From an uncultured Brachyspira sp. (GTDB lineage: Bacteria; Spirochaetota; Brachyspiria; Brachyspirales; Brachyspiraceae), in contig NZ_CASEGO010000008.1 in assembly GCF_949287625.1 (NCBI RefSeq), positions 6,770 to 70,769 on the forward strand: DNA of 64,000 bases, written 5' to 3'. A model generated the notes under the pieces. The model worked only from the letters and a program-made list of their open reading frames with translations, did no database searches and had not been told where the DNA came from. Below are positions 35,217-44,700 of the stretch, piece after piece. The translations under genes were made by a program, and so were the position numbers. Position 1 is the stretch's first letter. Each line of letters starts with the position of its first letter.

Positions 35217-36518
35217 ATGAATGAAAAACTTAATAGATTAACTTCTCTAATAAAATATGATATGAAGCCTGCATTAGGTGTTACAGAGCCTGCTGCTATA
35301 GCTTTTGCAGTATCTAAGGTTAGAAGCTATACTAAAGGCGATATAGAAAGTGCTGAAATAGTATTAAATTCTGGTATATATAAAAATGCTTTTACCTGCG
35401 GAATACCAAATTCAAATGAATTCGGTAATCTGTTTGCTGCTGCTTTAGGATTAGCTGCTGGAAATTATGAAAAAGGCTTGGAAGCATTGGAAGATGTAAA
35501 AGATGAAGATAATGATAAAGCTAAAAAGTTAATAGATGAAAATAAAATAAAAATTGTACTTGGAGATATGAGCTCTAATATATATATAAAGGCTTCTGTT
35601 AAAACTAAAACGGATACTGCAGAAGTTATTATAAAAGATTATCATACTAATATTGTAAGTATAAAGGTTAATAATACTGTTATATTTAATAAAGAAGATG
35701 ATGAAAAACAAAAAAATGAAAATGAATCAGAAAATATTTCTTCAAAAGAGATACTTGATTATACAGTAAATGAAATATTAGAATATATAAATAATGTTAG
35801 TATAGAAGACATATCTTTTATAATGGAAGCACATAAAATGAATATAGATTTATTTTATTTATCTTTAGAATCAAAGCGTACAGATATAGCAAAAAAGTTA
35901 TTAAAAATGAATAATAATACAGTATTTTCAGATAATGAGATGTCTACAGCACGTTTACTGACAGCAGGAGCAATAGAGGCTAGGGTTTTAGGGCTCAATA
36001 AACCAGCTATGAGTATTACAGGAAGCGGTGCACATGGTATAATATGTACTATGCCTTTATATGCTTTATTTAAAGTTAATAAACTTAGTGAGGATATTCT
36101 GCTTAGAGCAACGGCATTGAGTTTTTTGATAACTATGTATATAAAAGAGCATTCCGGCAGACTTTCAGCATTTTGCGGATGCGGTATAGCTGGAGGTACT
36201 GGGGCTGCCTGTGCTATAGGGTATTTAAAAGGTGCTGATTATAAAGAGATAGTTCATATAATTAACAATATGTCAGCTGGAATAACTGGAATGATATGCG
36301 ATGGAGGAAATCAGGGCTGTGTTATGAAAGCTATAGTTGCTTTGGATGCAGGATTTAGAGCGGTTGAACTTTCTTTAAGCGGTTCTTATATATTTCCTAT
36401 TCATGGTATAAATGCTGAAACGCCTGAAGATACTATGAGAAATATGGGGCTTATAGCTTCTGAAGGTATGGTAGAAACAGAAAAAACTATAATCAAAATA
36501 ATGGAGAGTAAAAGTTAA
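35217..36518 (+). CDS. L-cysteine desulfidase / serine dehydratase alpha-like (UPF0597)
   Basis: A 433-residue protein of the CyuA/YhaM family. ALGVTEPAAIAFAVS near residues 19-33, TGSGAHGIICTMPLYALF near 262, GCGIAGGTGAACAIGYLKG near 318 and GMICDGGNQGCVMKAIVALDAG near 360 carry the conserved cysteines for an iron-sulfur cluster. Family members degrade cysteine to pyruvate, ammonia and sulfide. The gene follows the molybdenum locus after 100 bases; sulfide or persulfide supply to cofactor enzymes is a possible but unproven link. Confidence 0.85.
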   Translation: MNEKLNRLTSLIKYDMKPALGVTEPAAIAFAVSKVRSYTKGDIESAEIVLNSGIYKNAFTCGIPNSNEFGNLFAAALGLAAGNYEKGLEALEDVKDEDNDKAKKLIDENKIKIVLGDMSSNIYIKASVKTKTDTAEVIIKDYHTNIVSIKVNNTVIFNKEDDEKQKNENESENISSKEILDYTVNEILEYINNVSIEDISFIMEAHKMNIDLFYLSLESKRTDIAKKLLKMNNNTVFSDNEMSTARLLTAGAIEARVLGLNKPAMSITGSGAHGIICTMPLYALFKVNKLSEDILLRATALSFLITMYIKEHSGRLSAFCGCGIAGGTGAACAIGYLKGADYKEIVHIINNMSAGITGMICDGGNQGCVMKAIVALDAGFRAVELSLSGSYIFPIHGINAETPEDTMRNMGLIASEGMVETEKTIIKIMESKS

Positions 36519-36611
36519 TTATATCGATAAAAAAGTGACTATTAATTTTTAAATAGATTGTATTTTTATTAAATATAATATAAAATGTTTATTAAAGAAC
36601 AATAAAATTAC

Positions 36612-36639
36612 TTGACTTATATACATTATATATTATAAT
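36612..36639 (+). promoter_or_regulatory. Sigma-70 promoter of cheW-rbfA-nrnA-rnhA
   Basis: TTGACT (36612-36617), 16 bases, TATAAT (36634-36639), with AAAGGAG just before the cheW ATG at 36666. Confidence 0.75.
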
Positions 36640-36665
36640 TTATAGTACGATTTAAAGGAGTTAAC

Positions 36666-37145
36666 ATGAGTAGTGCTATATCAAATCAAATACTTGTATT
36701 TAAGATAAATAACGAATTATACGGAATAGATATTCTTAAAGTTCAGGAAATATTAAATTTTATGCAGCCTTCGCCTATACCTAATTGTCCGGAATATTTA
36801 AAAGGTATTATTAATTTGAGAGGTACTATAATTCTTGTTATAGATTTAAGGGCTAGATTCCATTTTGATGAACCTATGAATCCAGAAAACTGTGTAATCG
36901 TTGTTGTTGCTATAGGTGATAAAAAATACGGATTAGTTGTTGACTCTGTATCTGATGTTCTTACTATAAATAGTGAAAATATACAGGAAGATATAGATAT
37001 GCATGTTGGCATAGACAGCAGATATATAATGGGATTGGTAAAAGCCAATGAACAGATGATCATTTTAGTTGATATAGATAAAGTATTTATTAAAGATGAA
37101 CTTGATGATTTAAGTACTGCTATTAATAATTCTATAGTAAAATAA
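36666..37145 (+). CDS. cheW: Chemotaxis coupling protein
   Basis: A 159-residue CheW. QILVFKINNELYGIDILKVQEIL near residues 8-30, then PNCPEYLKGIINLRGTIILVIDLRARF near 38-64 and LVVDSVSDVLTI near 90 are diagnostic. CheW links receptors to CheA kinase. A strong AAAGGAGTTAAC lies before the ATG, with a good promoter. It heads a likely operon with rbfA, nrnA and rnhA. Confidence 0.96.
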   Translation: MSSAISNQILVFKINNELYGIDILKVQEILNFMQPSPIPNCPEYLKGIINLRGTIILVIDLRARFHFDEPMNPENCVIVVVAIGDKKYGLVVDSVSDVLTINSENIQEDIDMHVGIDSRYIMGLVKANEQMIILVDIDKVFIKDELDDLSTAINNSIVK

Positions 37146-37150
37146 TATAT

Positions 37151-37507
<357 letters not shown>

Positions 37508-37544
37508 TTTATAAAAACATTACAATATATTAAAGGCCTATTTA

Positions 37545-38540
37545 ATGTCTACTGATAATATAAATACAACAAAAAAAGAGATAATAGAAAGATTATCAAA
37601 AGCTCAGAATATTACAATAACAGGGCATAGAAATCCAGACTGCGATTGTATATGTTCCGGTCTTGCTTTATCTTTGATTATAAAAAATATCTTTAACAAA
37701 GAGGCTATTGTTGTTAATACTGATAAAATGCAGAGAGATTTGCAAAATGTTTTATTTGTTGATAGAGTAATTTTTGAAGTTAATGAAAATACTCTTCCTA
37801 AGAAAGATGTTTTAGTTATTTTGGATTCAGGAGATATAGATAGAATAGGCTGGCTTTCTGATATTACAGATAAATATAATGAAGTAATTTTCATAGATCA
37901 TCATAAAGTGAGAAACATTAAAGGTGTTACTATGTTTTATGATGATACTTCAGCAGGTGCTACTTGCGAGATAATATTTGATATATTTCAGGATTATGCC
38001 GATAAAATGGACTCTTCAATAGCAACACTTTTATACAGTGGAATTTGTACTGATACTGGAAGTTTTATATTTAGCAATACTACAGAAAGAACGCTTCTTT
38101 ATGGTTCAAAGTTAATGAAAATAGGTGTTATACAGGAAAATCTTGGAAATGTTGTAAGAAAGAGATATACTAGAAATGATGTATCTGCATTGATGGAAAT
38201 ATATAGAAGAATGATAATAGACTATGATAGAAAAATAGGCTATATATGTCTGGAAGATAGTATTTGCGGTATTAATATAAAAGAGCTTGGAGTTAGTGCG
38301 TCAGACACTCTTATACAAATGGACGATGTTCTTATCGGCTTTATTATTCATGAAAATAAAGATGATTTCAGAGTAAGTATGAGAAGCAGAGCATCTAAAG
38401 ATATCAGAGATATTGCAGAGAGTTTCGGCGGCGGCGGACATCCTAAAGCATCTGGTTTTTCTGTTTCAAAAAAAGAATATACTAGAGAAAAATTGATAAA
38501 AGAGATAAAAGATAAATTAATTGCTTTATTAGATTCATAA
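37545..38540 (+). CDS. nrnA: DHH-family oligoribonuclease / PAP phosphatase (NrnA-like)
   Basis: A 331-residue DHH phosphoesterase. Motifs GHRNPDCDCICSGLAL near residues 23-38, LDSGDIDRIGW near 89, FIDHHKVRN near 113 and YSGICTDTGSF near 161 give the metal site; FGGGGHPKASGF near the C-terminus is the DHHA1 substrate loop. It degrades short RNA pieces and pAp. The gene is followed directly by rnhA, another RNA nuclease. Confidence 0.92.
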   Translation: MSTDNINTTKKEIIERLSKAQNITITGHRNPDCDCICSGLALSLIIKNIFNKEAIVVNTDKMQRDLQNVLFVDRVIFEVNENTLPKKDVLVILDSGDIDRIGWLSDITDKYNEVIFIDHHKVRNIKGVTMFYDDTSAGATCEIIFDIFQDYADKMDSSIATLLYSGICTDTGSFIFSNTTERTLLYGSKLMKIGVIQENLGNVVRKRYTRNDVSALMEIYRRMIIDYDRKIGYICLEDSICGINIKELGVSASDTLIQMDDVLIGFIIHENKDDFRVSMRSRASKDIRDIAESFGGGGHPKASGFSVSKKEYTREKLIKEIKDKLIALLDS

Positions 38541-38543
38541 TTT

Positions 38544-39035
38544 ATGACAAGAGATAATATTATAATATATACAGACGGCGGCTGCAGAGGAAATCCGGGG
38601 CTTGGGGCTTGGGGAGCTATACTTATAAGCGAAAAGCATAATTTGCGTCTTGAAATAGGTGAAAGCGAAGATAATACCACAAATAATAGAATGGAGATGA
38701 AGGCTGCTATTAAAGCACTTGAAAGATTAAAACATTCTCATAATATTAAATTATATAGTGATAGTGCATATTTAGTTAATGGTATGACAAAATGGATATA
38801 CTCTTGGCAGAAAAATAATTGGATAAAAAGCGATAAAAAGCCTGTTGAAAACAAAGAGTATTGGCTTAAATTGATTGAATTATCAAGTAAACATAATATA
38901 GAGTTCATAAAAGTAAAGGGACATTCCAATAATAAAGAAAATAACCGTGCTGATGAAATAGTTAATATTTTGATGGATAAGCATATTGAAAGCGGTAAAA
39001 CAGTTTCATTTAATGAAAAAACTCAGTATTGTTAA
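38544..39035 (+). CDS. rnhA: Ribonuclease HI
   Basis: A 163-residue RNase HI. The four acidic residues are visible: Asp in YTDGGCRGNPGLGAWGA near residue 10, Glu in NRMEMKAAI near 51, Asp in LYSDSAYLVNGM near 73 and Asp in NNRADEIV near 138, with His in KVKGHSNN near 126. It removes RNA from RNA-DNA hybrids. It begins three bases after nrnA. Confidence 0.95.
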   Translation: MTRDNIIIYTDGGCRGNPGLGAWGAILISEKHNLRLEIGESEDNTTNNRMEMKAAIKALERLKHSHNIKLYSDSAYLVNGMTKWIYSWQKNNWIKSDKKPVENKEYWLKLIELSSKHNIEFIKVKGHSNNKENNRADEIVNILMDKHIESGKTVSFNEKTQYC

Positions 39036-39042
39036 TTTCTTA

Positions 39043-39070
39043 TTGACATAATTGATATAAAATATATAAT
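39043..39070 (+). promoter_or_regulatory. Sigma-70 promoter of the heptamer-repeat gene
   Basis: TTGACA (39043-39048), 16 bases, TATAAT (39065-39070). The transcript would begin about 25 bases before the ATG at 39103, and the tandem repeat starts directly after that ATG. Confidence 0.75.
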
Positions 39071-39102
39071 ATCGTATATTTATATCATTATTGTTTTTTA
39101 GT

Positions 39103-40419
39103 ATGGACACAAGACACAAGACACAAGACACAAGACACAAGACACAAGACACAAGACACAAGACACAAGACACAAGACACAAGACACAAGACACAAGACA
39201 CAAGGACACAAGACACAAGACACAAGACACAAGACACAAGACACAAGACACAAGACACAAGACACAAGACACAAGACACAAACTCATAAAATATCCTAAA
39301 TCATCTATAATATTCAAAAGCAGTGAAAAACCAGAAAACTATTTTTATATAATCATAAAAGGTAAAACATTATCTTATAATAATTTTATTAAAGACTCTA
39401 ATTTTTTTAGTAAAAATGGCGATATTATAGGTTTAATATCATCTATAACAAACGAACCATATTTTTCTTCAATAGAAGCTATAGAAGACTGTGAGCTTTT
39501 TGAGATAGAAATAGAAAGTATAAAAGATATTCATAATAAAAATATTATTAAAAGAATATCCAGTTATTTATTGTTTACTCTTGAGGTGTGGCTTAGTAAA
39601 TATTATAATATTTTAATCAATAACAAAATAGATTTGTATAATAAAGAAGATACATTACTAATGGCTAAAATATATAAAAACAATGGTTTTGAAGATGCAG
39701 GATATAAGCTTTGCATATCTCATATAAATACATTTCAAGATTGTGAAAATTGCGATGATGTAGCAGATTTCTTAAAACATTTAAAACCAGCTTCTGAACC
39801 CATAAAAATTGATAAAAATGTATATAAATTTCAAAAGGGATATTGTTTATACACTGAACTTGATATCATTAATAATATTTACCATATAAAATCTGGAAAA
39901 ATTGGAATATATAATATAATTAATTCAAAGCATACAGTAGGAGTTATATATAAAAGTAATCATATTTTAAGCTTTGTAAATCCTAAACAGGAATATAAAC
40001 CACTATTGATGACAGCAGTAGTGCTTGAGGAGGCTGTAATAGAAATATTGCCGTATGATGATTTTATAAAAAAGTTATATACAGATATTAGTTTAAGATT
40101 AGATTATATAAAAATGAATTCTATGAAGATTATAACTACAATATTAAAAATAAAGGCTTTAAATAAAAAAAATATAAAAGAAAAGATTATTGTTTTGATA
40201 TATTCTATATTAAAGATAGAAACATTATTTAATGACAATAAAAAAATAAAATTATTATATTCTTATGAAGATATAAAAAATATGCTGAACTTATCAATAT
40301 CTCATACAGAAATATATTTACTTCTTAGCAACATAAATCATATTGAAGCTGATTTATTTAATAATATTATAATTACTGATGCCGAGAGCTATCTTAATGA
40401 ATATTCCAATTATATATAA
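39103..40419 (+). CDS. CRP-like protein with two cNMP-binding-like domains and a phase-variable repeat N-terminus
   Basis: A 438-residue frame from ATG 39103 (a TTG start at 39091 is also open). Residues 2-60 are encoded by about 25 copies of the 7-bp unit ACACAAG and read as the repeated peptide DTRHKTQ. Residues about 62-150 resemble a cyclic-nucleotide-binding domain (YFYIIIKGKTL, GDIIGLISSI, IEDCELFEIE). A second such domain follows near 235-330 (KIGIYNIINSK), then a helix-turn-helix-like end (DIKNMLNLSISHTEIYLLLSNI) that is degenerate. Gain or loss of one unit shifts the frame of everything downstream. No strong ribosome site precedes the ATG. In this sequence the gene is in the ON state. 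Confidence 0.75.
   Translation: MDTRHKTQDTRHKTQDTRHKTQDTRHKTQDTRHKDTRHKTQDTRHKTQDTRHKTQDTRHKLIKYPKSSIIFKSSEKPENYFYIIIKGKTLSYNNFIKDSNFFSKNGDIIGLISSITNEPYFSSIEAIEDCELFEIEIESIKDIHNKNIIKRISSYLLFTLEVWLSKYYNILINNKIDLYNKEDTLLMAKIYKNNGFEDAGYKLCISHINTFQDCENCDDVADFLKHLKPASEPIKIDKNVYKFQKGYCLYTELDIINNIYHIKSGKIGIYNIINSKHTVGVIYKSNHILSFVNPKQEYKPLLMTAVVLEEAVIEILPYDDFIKKLYTDISLRLDYIKMNSMKIITTILKIKALNKKNIKEKIIVLIYSILKIETLFNDNKKIKLLYSYEDIKNMLNLSISHTEIYLLLSNINHIEADLFNNIIITDAESYLNEYSNYI
39105..39281 (+). repeat. Heptanucleotide tandem repeat (ACACAAG), about 25 copies
   Basis: The unit ACACAAG is repeated from just after the ATG to 39281 with near-perfect identity. One unit near 39204 has an extra G (8 bases). 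Seven is not a multiple of three, so slippage changes the reading frame of the downstream domains. The unit contains no stop codon in any frame on either strand, so long shadow frames appear on the minus strand. Confidence 0.97.
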
Positions 40420-40484
40420 CAGCTTTTCTCAAGTTATTTTTATATTTTATAAAGGGCAACATAATTAAATTAACATAATAATAC

Positions 40485-40513
40485 TTTACAATTTTTCTTC
40501 TTTTTAGTATAAT
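40485..40513 (+). promoter_or_regulatory. Sigma-70 promoter of the Opp-type permease pair
   Basis: TTTACA (40485-40490), 17 bases, TATAAT (40508-40513), 20 bases before the ATG at 40534, with AAAGGATTATATT as ribosome site. Confidence 0.75.
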
Positions 40514-40533
40514 GTTTTTTAAAGGATTATATT

Positions 40534-41574
40534 ATGTTTACTTATTTTGTTATAAAACGTATATTAAAAGGCATAATCATGTTTATAATACTTATGTTTA
40601 TGTCATCTGCTATATTCAATACTGTAAGCGAAAAAACTCTAAAATCTCAGATAGAAGAAAATATAAATGCAGAAGTTAGAGGGCTTAGTAATATGCGTAC
40701 TGAAGATATAGAGAATTTTATCAAAGAGAGAAGGGCATATTACTACGATATATACTGGCTTAATAGGAGTATAGGAGAGAGAATATTTATACGTGCTGTT
40801 AATACAATAACTTTTCAGTTTGGAAAATCGGCTATTATGATGGATTCAAACGGAAATAGAGAAGTTATAAAAATAATAGGGGAAGCACTTCCTCGTTCTA
40901 TAATACTTTTTACAACAGCTTCAGTTATACAAATGATAATAGGGCTTATAATAGGACTTATAAAGGCAAGAAAAGCAGGAGGATTATTCGATAGGACTAC
41001 AAGCATTATTACTATGATAGTATACGGCATGCCTACTTGGTGGCTTTCTATGATACTTATAATGGTATTCGTTTATAAGTTCAATTTATTTCCTTCTGGA
41101 GGGGTACATTCAATACCTGTACCTACTGGTATAATGTATTATTTAGATATGTTATGGCATATGTCTCTGCCTTTGATTACATTAACATTAATAGGTTTTT
41201 GGGGACTTTCATTTGTAGTAAGAAACATAGTATTATCTACTTTGCAGGAAGATTATATAATGGCTGCACGTGCCAGAGGGATATCAGAAAAATCAGTTTT
41301 ACTTGGACATACTTTGAGAAGTTCAGCTCCTCCTATAGTTACTATAACATTATTAGGGCTTCTTGGTTCTATTGCAGGATCTATTATATTTGAGGGTATA
41401 TTTTCTTGGCCTGGTCTTGGAAATCTTTATTGGATATCAGTTCAGCAAAATGATATACCTGTGTTAATGGGGAATTTAGCTATCACTACAGCACTTTATC
41501 AATTCGGACTTGTAGTTCTTGATATATCTTACGGATTTTTAGATCCTAGAATAAAAGTAGGAGGCAGGTTATAA
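40534..41574 (+). CDS. OppB-type ABC peptide transporter permease
   Basis: A 346-residue permease with one N-terminal membrane segment, a polar domain of about 75 residues, then five segments. The ATPase-contact loop is DYIMAARARGISEKSVLLGHTLRSS near residues 235-260, followed by FEGIFSWPGLGNLYWISV near 287. It resembles the YejB/OppB type for oligopeptides or peptide-like compounds. Its stop overlaps the start of the next permease. Confidence 0.9.
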   Translation: MFTYFVIKRILKGIIMFIILMFMSSAIFNTVSEKTLKSQIEENINAEVRGLSNMRTEDIENFIKERRAYYYDIYWLNRSIGERIFIRAVNTITFQFGKSAIMMDSNGNREVIKIIGEALPRSIILFTTASVIQMIIGLIIGLIKARKAGGLFDRTTSIITMIVYGMPTWWLSMILIMVFVYKFNLFPSGGVHSIPVPTGIMYYLDMLWHMSLPLITLTLIGFWGLSFVVRNIVLSTLQEDYIMAARARGISEKSVLLGHTLRSSAPPIVTITLLGLLGSIAGSIIFEGIFSWPGLGNLYWISVQQNDIPVLMGNLAITTALYQFGLVVLDISYGFLDPRIKVGGRL

Positions 41575-42980
41575 TGAAAAATAATATAATGAAAAAACTT
41601 GCTCCGCTAATAGAATTTTTTGAAGAGTTCAAAAAAGATAAAACAGGAGTTGTAGGTTTATGTATATTAGTTTTGGCAATATTAGTATCATTATTTGAGC
41701 CTTTGCTTTTAACCTATAAAGAAGCTCCTAAACGCTGGAGAGATATAACATATTGGCAGGATAATCCAGCTTCAGCAGCTCCGCAGTGGCTTAATTTTTT
41801 TCAGAGAGAGAAATCAGCTATTACTGCAGATATAAATCCTATAAGTGTTGAGACTAATTATATAGACAATCAATTAACTTACAAAGCAGTATTTGAATAT
41901 GATTATAAATTTGACAAATCTCCAGTTGATTTAATATTTCATGCAAATGTAAATGGTTCAGCTGCATCGGTATGGACTGTTACAAGACCAGATGGGGCTA
42001 TGATTACATTATCAGATAGTTTACATAATATAAACGGTGATTTGAGAATATCAGCCTTTAATGATTCAAAAAATAGAATATTTAGGTTTTACAGAGATTC
42101 TGTACCTAGAATGCTTGCAAGACAGATTGATATTCTTACTACCAATCCTATGAAAATACTTTTTAATACTAAAAAAGATGATATGGCTAAAGATTTTAAA
42201 GCATTAAAAGGTATTTACAAATTTGAAGTTTTGTTAAAGTTTTCGGACAATAATAATACGAGTTTTGAAAATCCTTATATGGTATTAGTAGGTTCTATGT
42301 CTGGTATAATGGGTACTGATAATATGAAGCGTGATATATTTTCTGGGCTTGTATCAGGTCTTAAATGGGCATTATTTATAGGAATAGCTACTAGTTTTAT
42401 ATCGGTTATAATTGGTGTAATGTACGGGATAGTGTCTGCGTATTTTGGAGGAATAGTTGATAATATTATGCAGTTTATTTATCAGATATTTATAGGTATT
42501 CCAGTTCTTCCAGTGATGATAGTTATGAGTGCGATATTTAAGCCAAGTATATGTACTATGATAATGATGATGATATTTTTCTCTTGGACTGGTTCTGTTA
42601 TGACGGTTCGTTCTATGGCTATGCAGCTTAAAGAAGAAACCTATATTGAGGCGGCACGTACAATAGGGGCTGGGCATTTTAGAATAATATTTAATCATTT
42701 AGCTCCATTACTTCTTCCTTTTTCATTTGCTTCTATGGCTTTAGCTGTGCCTTCTGCTATAGTTTATGAATCTTCTTTATCATTGCTTGGACTTGGAGAC
42801 GCTTCCATAGTTACTTGGGGACAGATTCTGCATGATGCTATGAAAGGTTCTGCTGTATTATCAGGGCTTTGGTGGTGGATAATACCTCCGGGCATATTAA
42901 TTGCTATTTTAGGTATGTCATTTGCATTTTTGGGTTTTGCTTTGGATAAAATACTTCACCCTAAATTAAGGAGCAGATAA
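41574..42980 (+). CDS. OppC-type ABC peptide transporter permease with large insertion
   Basis: A 468-residue permease. After the first membrane segment (VGLCILVLAILVSLFEPLLL, residues 28-47) about 190 polar residues precede the remaining segments, so the periplasmic insertion is much larger than in common OppC (about 300 residues in total). The ATPase-contact loop is EETYIEAARTIGAGHFRIIFNHLAP near 354-378, and YESSLSLLGLG follows near 398. It forms the channel with the protein at 40534. Binding protein and ATPases are not encoded nearby. Confidence 0.9.
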   Translation: MKNNIMKKLAPLIEFFEEFKKDKTGVVGLCILVLAILVSLFEPLLLTYKEAPKRWRDITYWQDNPASAAPQWLNFFQREKSAITADINPISVETNYIDNQLTYKAVFEYDYKFDKSPVDLIFHANVNGSAASVWTVTRPDGAMITLSDSLHNINGDLRISAFNDSKNRIFRFYRDSVPRMLARQIDILTTNPMKILFNTKKDDMAKDFKALKGIYKFEVLLKFSDNNNTSFENPYMVLVGSMSGIMGTDNMKRDIFSGLVSGLKWALFIGIATSFISVIIGVMYGIVSAYFGGIVDNIMQFIYQIFIGIPVLPVMIVMSAIFKPSICTMIMMMIFFSWTGSVMTVRSMAMQLKEETYIEAARTIGAGHFRIIFNHLAPLLLPFSFASMALAVPSAIVYESSLSLLGLGDASIVTWGQILHDAMKGSAVLSGLWWWIIPPGILIAILGMSFAFLGFALDKILHPKLRSR

Positions 42981-42983
42981 TAA

Positions 42984-43439
42984 ATGTTTAAAAAAATAAT
43001 AATATTTAATACACTTATATTTATTTTAATATCATGTTCAAATAAATCCAATGATACTTTGGATATTGTGCCAGTGGATTCTACTAAATCTTTTTCTGTA
43101 TTAGGTTATTGTACACCAGCACCGGAGAATGCTTTTAATGTTAGGTATTCTATTGTTAATAAAACTATTGCAGAGTCAAATTTTGATTATAATAATATTA
43201 ACTTCTATTACAGAGCTTCAAAAAATTTAGACGAGCTCTTAGCATTGTATGATAATCTAAAAGAATATAAAACTTATACTGATAATGAAACAGGAATAGA
43301 AGTAATAATGGAGACTTATGATAAAGAATACATTGCTCATTGGAATGTTAAAGGAATATATTACTCTTTATCAGGGGGAGATGAGAACGAGCTTTATAAT
43401 TTAGCTTTGATACTTATAAAAAATAAGGCTTTAAATTAA
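42984..43439 (+). CDS. Hypothetical lipoprotein
   Basis: A 151-residue protein with a lipoprotein signal (NTLIFILISCSNKSN, Cys near residue 18). The mature part has a mixed alpha/beta pattern with no recognised motif; it starts four bases after the OppC-type gene and is probably cotranscribed. It is too small and unlike the family to be the missing peptide-binding protein. No function is offered. Confidence 0.7.
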   Translation: MFKKIIIFNTLIFILISCSNKSNDTLDIVPVDSTKSFSVLGYCTPAPENAFNVRYSIVNKTIAESNFDYNNINFYYRASKNLDELLALYDNLKEYKTYTDNETGIEVIMETYDKEYIAHWNVKGIYYSLSGGDENELYNLALILIKNKALN

Positions 43440-43443
43440 CTTA

Positions 43444-44211
43444 TTATTCCAATTCCAAATCTATTACTATATCAATTTCTGTAATAGAGCAGTTTAATTT
43501 TTTAGCAATATCTTCTTTGCTCATGCCTTCTTTATATAGTTTGATAATATTGGCATTTTTATCATCTGATGATACTGCTGTATTATCCTCTTCTTTTGAT
43601 ATTTTTTTATCAGTATCATTATGTTTATCATATATAGACATATTAGACTTTATAGTTCTGTCTAATTTGCTTCTCAATCTCTCTATAGCCTCTTTTCTAG
43701 CTTCATCATCTATAGCTTTTGCGGCAGTATCTATATTATTTTTTTTGACAGTTTTTTTAACTTCTTCTTTTTTTACTTCTTTATTTTCTTTAACTTCTTT
43801 TTTACTTTCTTTCTCTTCAGGCTTTATATTTAATTGTACATTTTCATCTTCTACTCTTATATCCAATTTTTTCTTTTGGATTTCTGTATTAATAGTTATA
43901 TTATTATTAACTTCTTCTTTATTTTCTTTAACTTCTTTTATATTATTCTCTTCAGTACGTATTTCTTTATTATTAGAAGTTAATTCATCTGTGAGTTTAT
44001 TTGCTCTTGTTATAGCATCTTCCAATATTGAAATTCTTGACAATGCTATATTATTAAACTCTTTTACCAAAGCCTCTATTTCTTCTCTAGCCTTAGACAT
44101 AGTTTCTTTTTCTAGTCTTTCTCTAGCTTTAGAAACTATATATATATAAAAGAGCGGCAGGACAACCGCTAATATTGTTACATTGATTATTACACTGATT
44201 AAAATTTGCAT
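43444..44211 (-). CDS. Membrane-anchored coiled-coil protein with C-terminal helix-turn-helix-like segment
   Basis: A 255-residue protein. Residues 3-25 form one membrane segment, 26-75 a coiled coil, 80-165 a very Lys/Glu-rich low-complexity region, and the end (IIKLYKEGMSKEDIAKKLNCSITEIDIVIDLELE) resembles a short helix-turn-helix. Proteins of this layout are found in spirochaetes near the small protein encoded upstream. The lengthy Lys/Glu region is built from A-rich sequence. The role is unknown; linking the membrane to a nucleic acid or cytoskeletal partner is possible. Confidence 0.7.
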   Translation of the reverse strand: MQILISVIINVTILAVVLPLFYIYIVSKARERLEKETMSKAREEIEALVKEFNNIALSRISILEDAITRANKLTDELTSNNKEIRTEENNIKEVKENKEEVNNNITINTEIQKKKLDIRVEDENVQLNIKPEEKESKKEVKENKEVKKEEVKKTVKKNNIDTAAKAIDDEARKEAIERLRSKLDRTIKSNMSIYDKHNDTDKKISKEEDNTAVSSDDKNANIIKLYKEGMSKEDIAKKLNCSITEIDIVIDLELE

Positions 44212-44226
44212 AACTTGAAAACTGTA

Positions 44227-44589
44227 CTAGCCTAAAAGATCTATTTTTGATCCCTTAGTTTTCTCTGTGGCAGAAACCTCTTCTATTTCTATAATATTAT
44301 TATCATTTTCATTATTATCAATAATTCTTTTCTTATTTTTTTTTCTATAGGACATATAACCTTGATCTTTTTGTTTTTGTTCATCATCTTTTTTTTCTTT
44401 AACTTTTGTTTCATCAGAAATATTTTCAGATTTCACAACAGTAGAATCTTTTATATAAGAATCTCTATGTATATCTCTATCTTCGGATTGCATAGCAATG
44501 GTTTTGGCGGCCATTCTCGTATGCTCCATACGTCCTATATGCGACTGCTGCATATATAATTGCTGTAAATCCAAAGGTGCTATAGGCAT
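44227..44589 (-). CDS. Conserved small hydrophilic protein
   Basis: A 120-residue protein beginning MPIAPLDLQQLYMQQSHIGRMEHTRM, a conserved-looking N-terminal segment, followed by a charged tail rich in Lys, Asp and Glu. No known catalytic domain is visible. It lies 15 bases upstream of the membrane coiled-coil gene in the same direction, so the two probably form an operon. I do not recognise a function. Confidence 0.65.
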   Translation of the reverse strand: MPIAPLDLQQLYMQQSHIGRMEHTRMAAKTIAMQSEDRDIHRDSYIKDSTVVKSENISDETKVKEKKDDEQKQKDQGYMSYRKKNKKRIIDNNENDNNIIEIEEVSATEKTKGSKIDLLG

Positions 44590-44700
44590 TTTTTAATCTC
44601 CATATAATATGCCTTAAATTTTATATCCTATATTAATTAATATATATATTTTTTATTATTATTGCAAGCAAAAAAATAAAAATAATGTATAAAAATAAAA

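Noticed and set aside
39006..39317. Long minus-strand frames rich in Cys, Leu and Val
   Set aside because: They are antisense readings of the ACACAAG repeat, which lacks stops in all frames. No ribosome site or conserved domain supports them.
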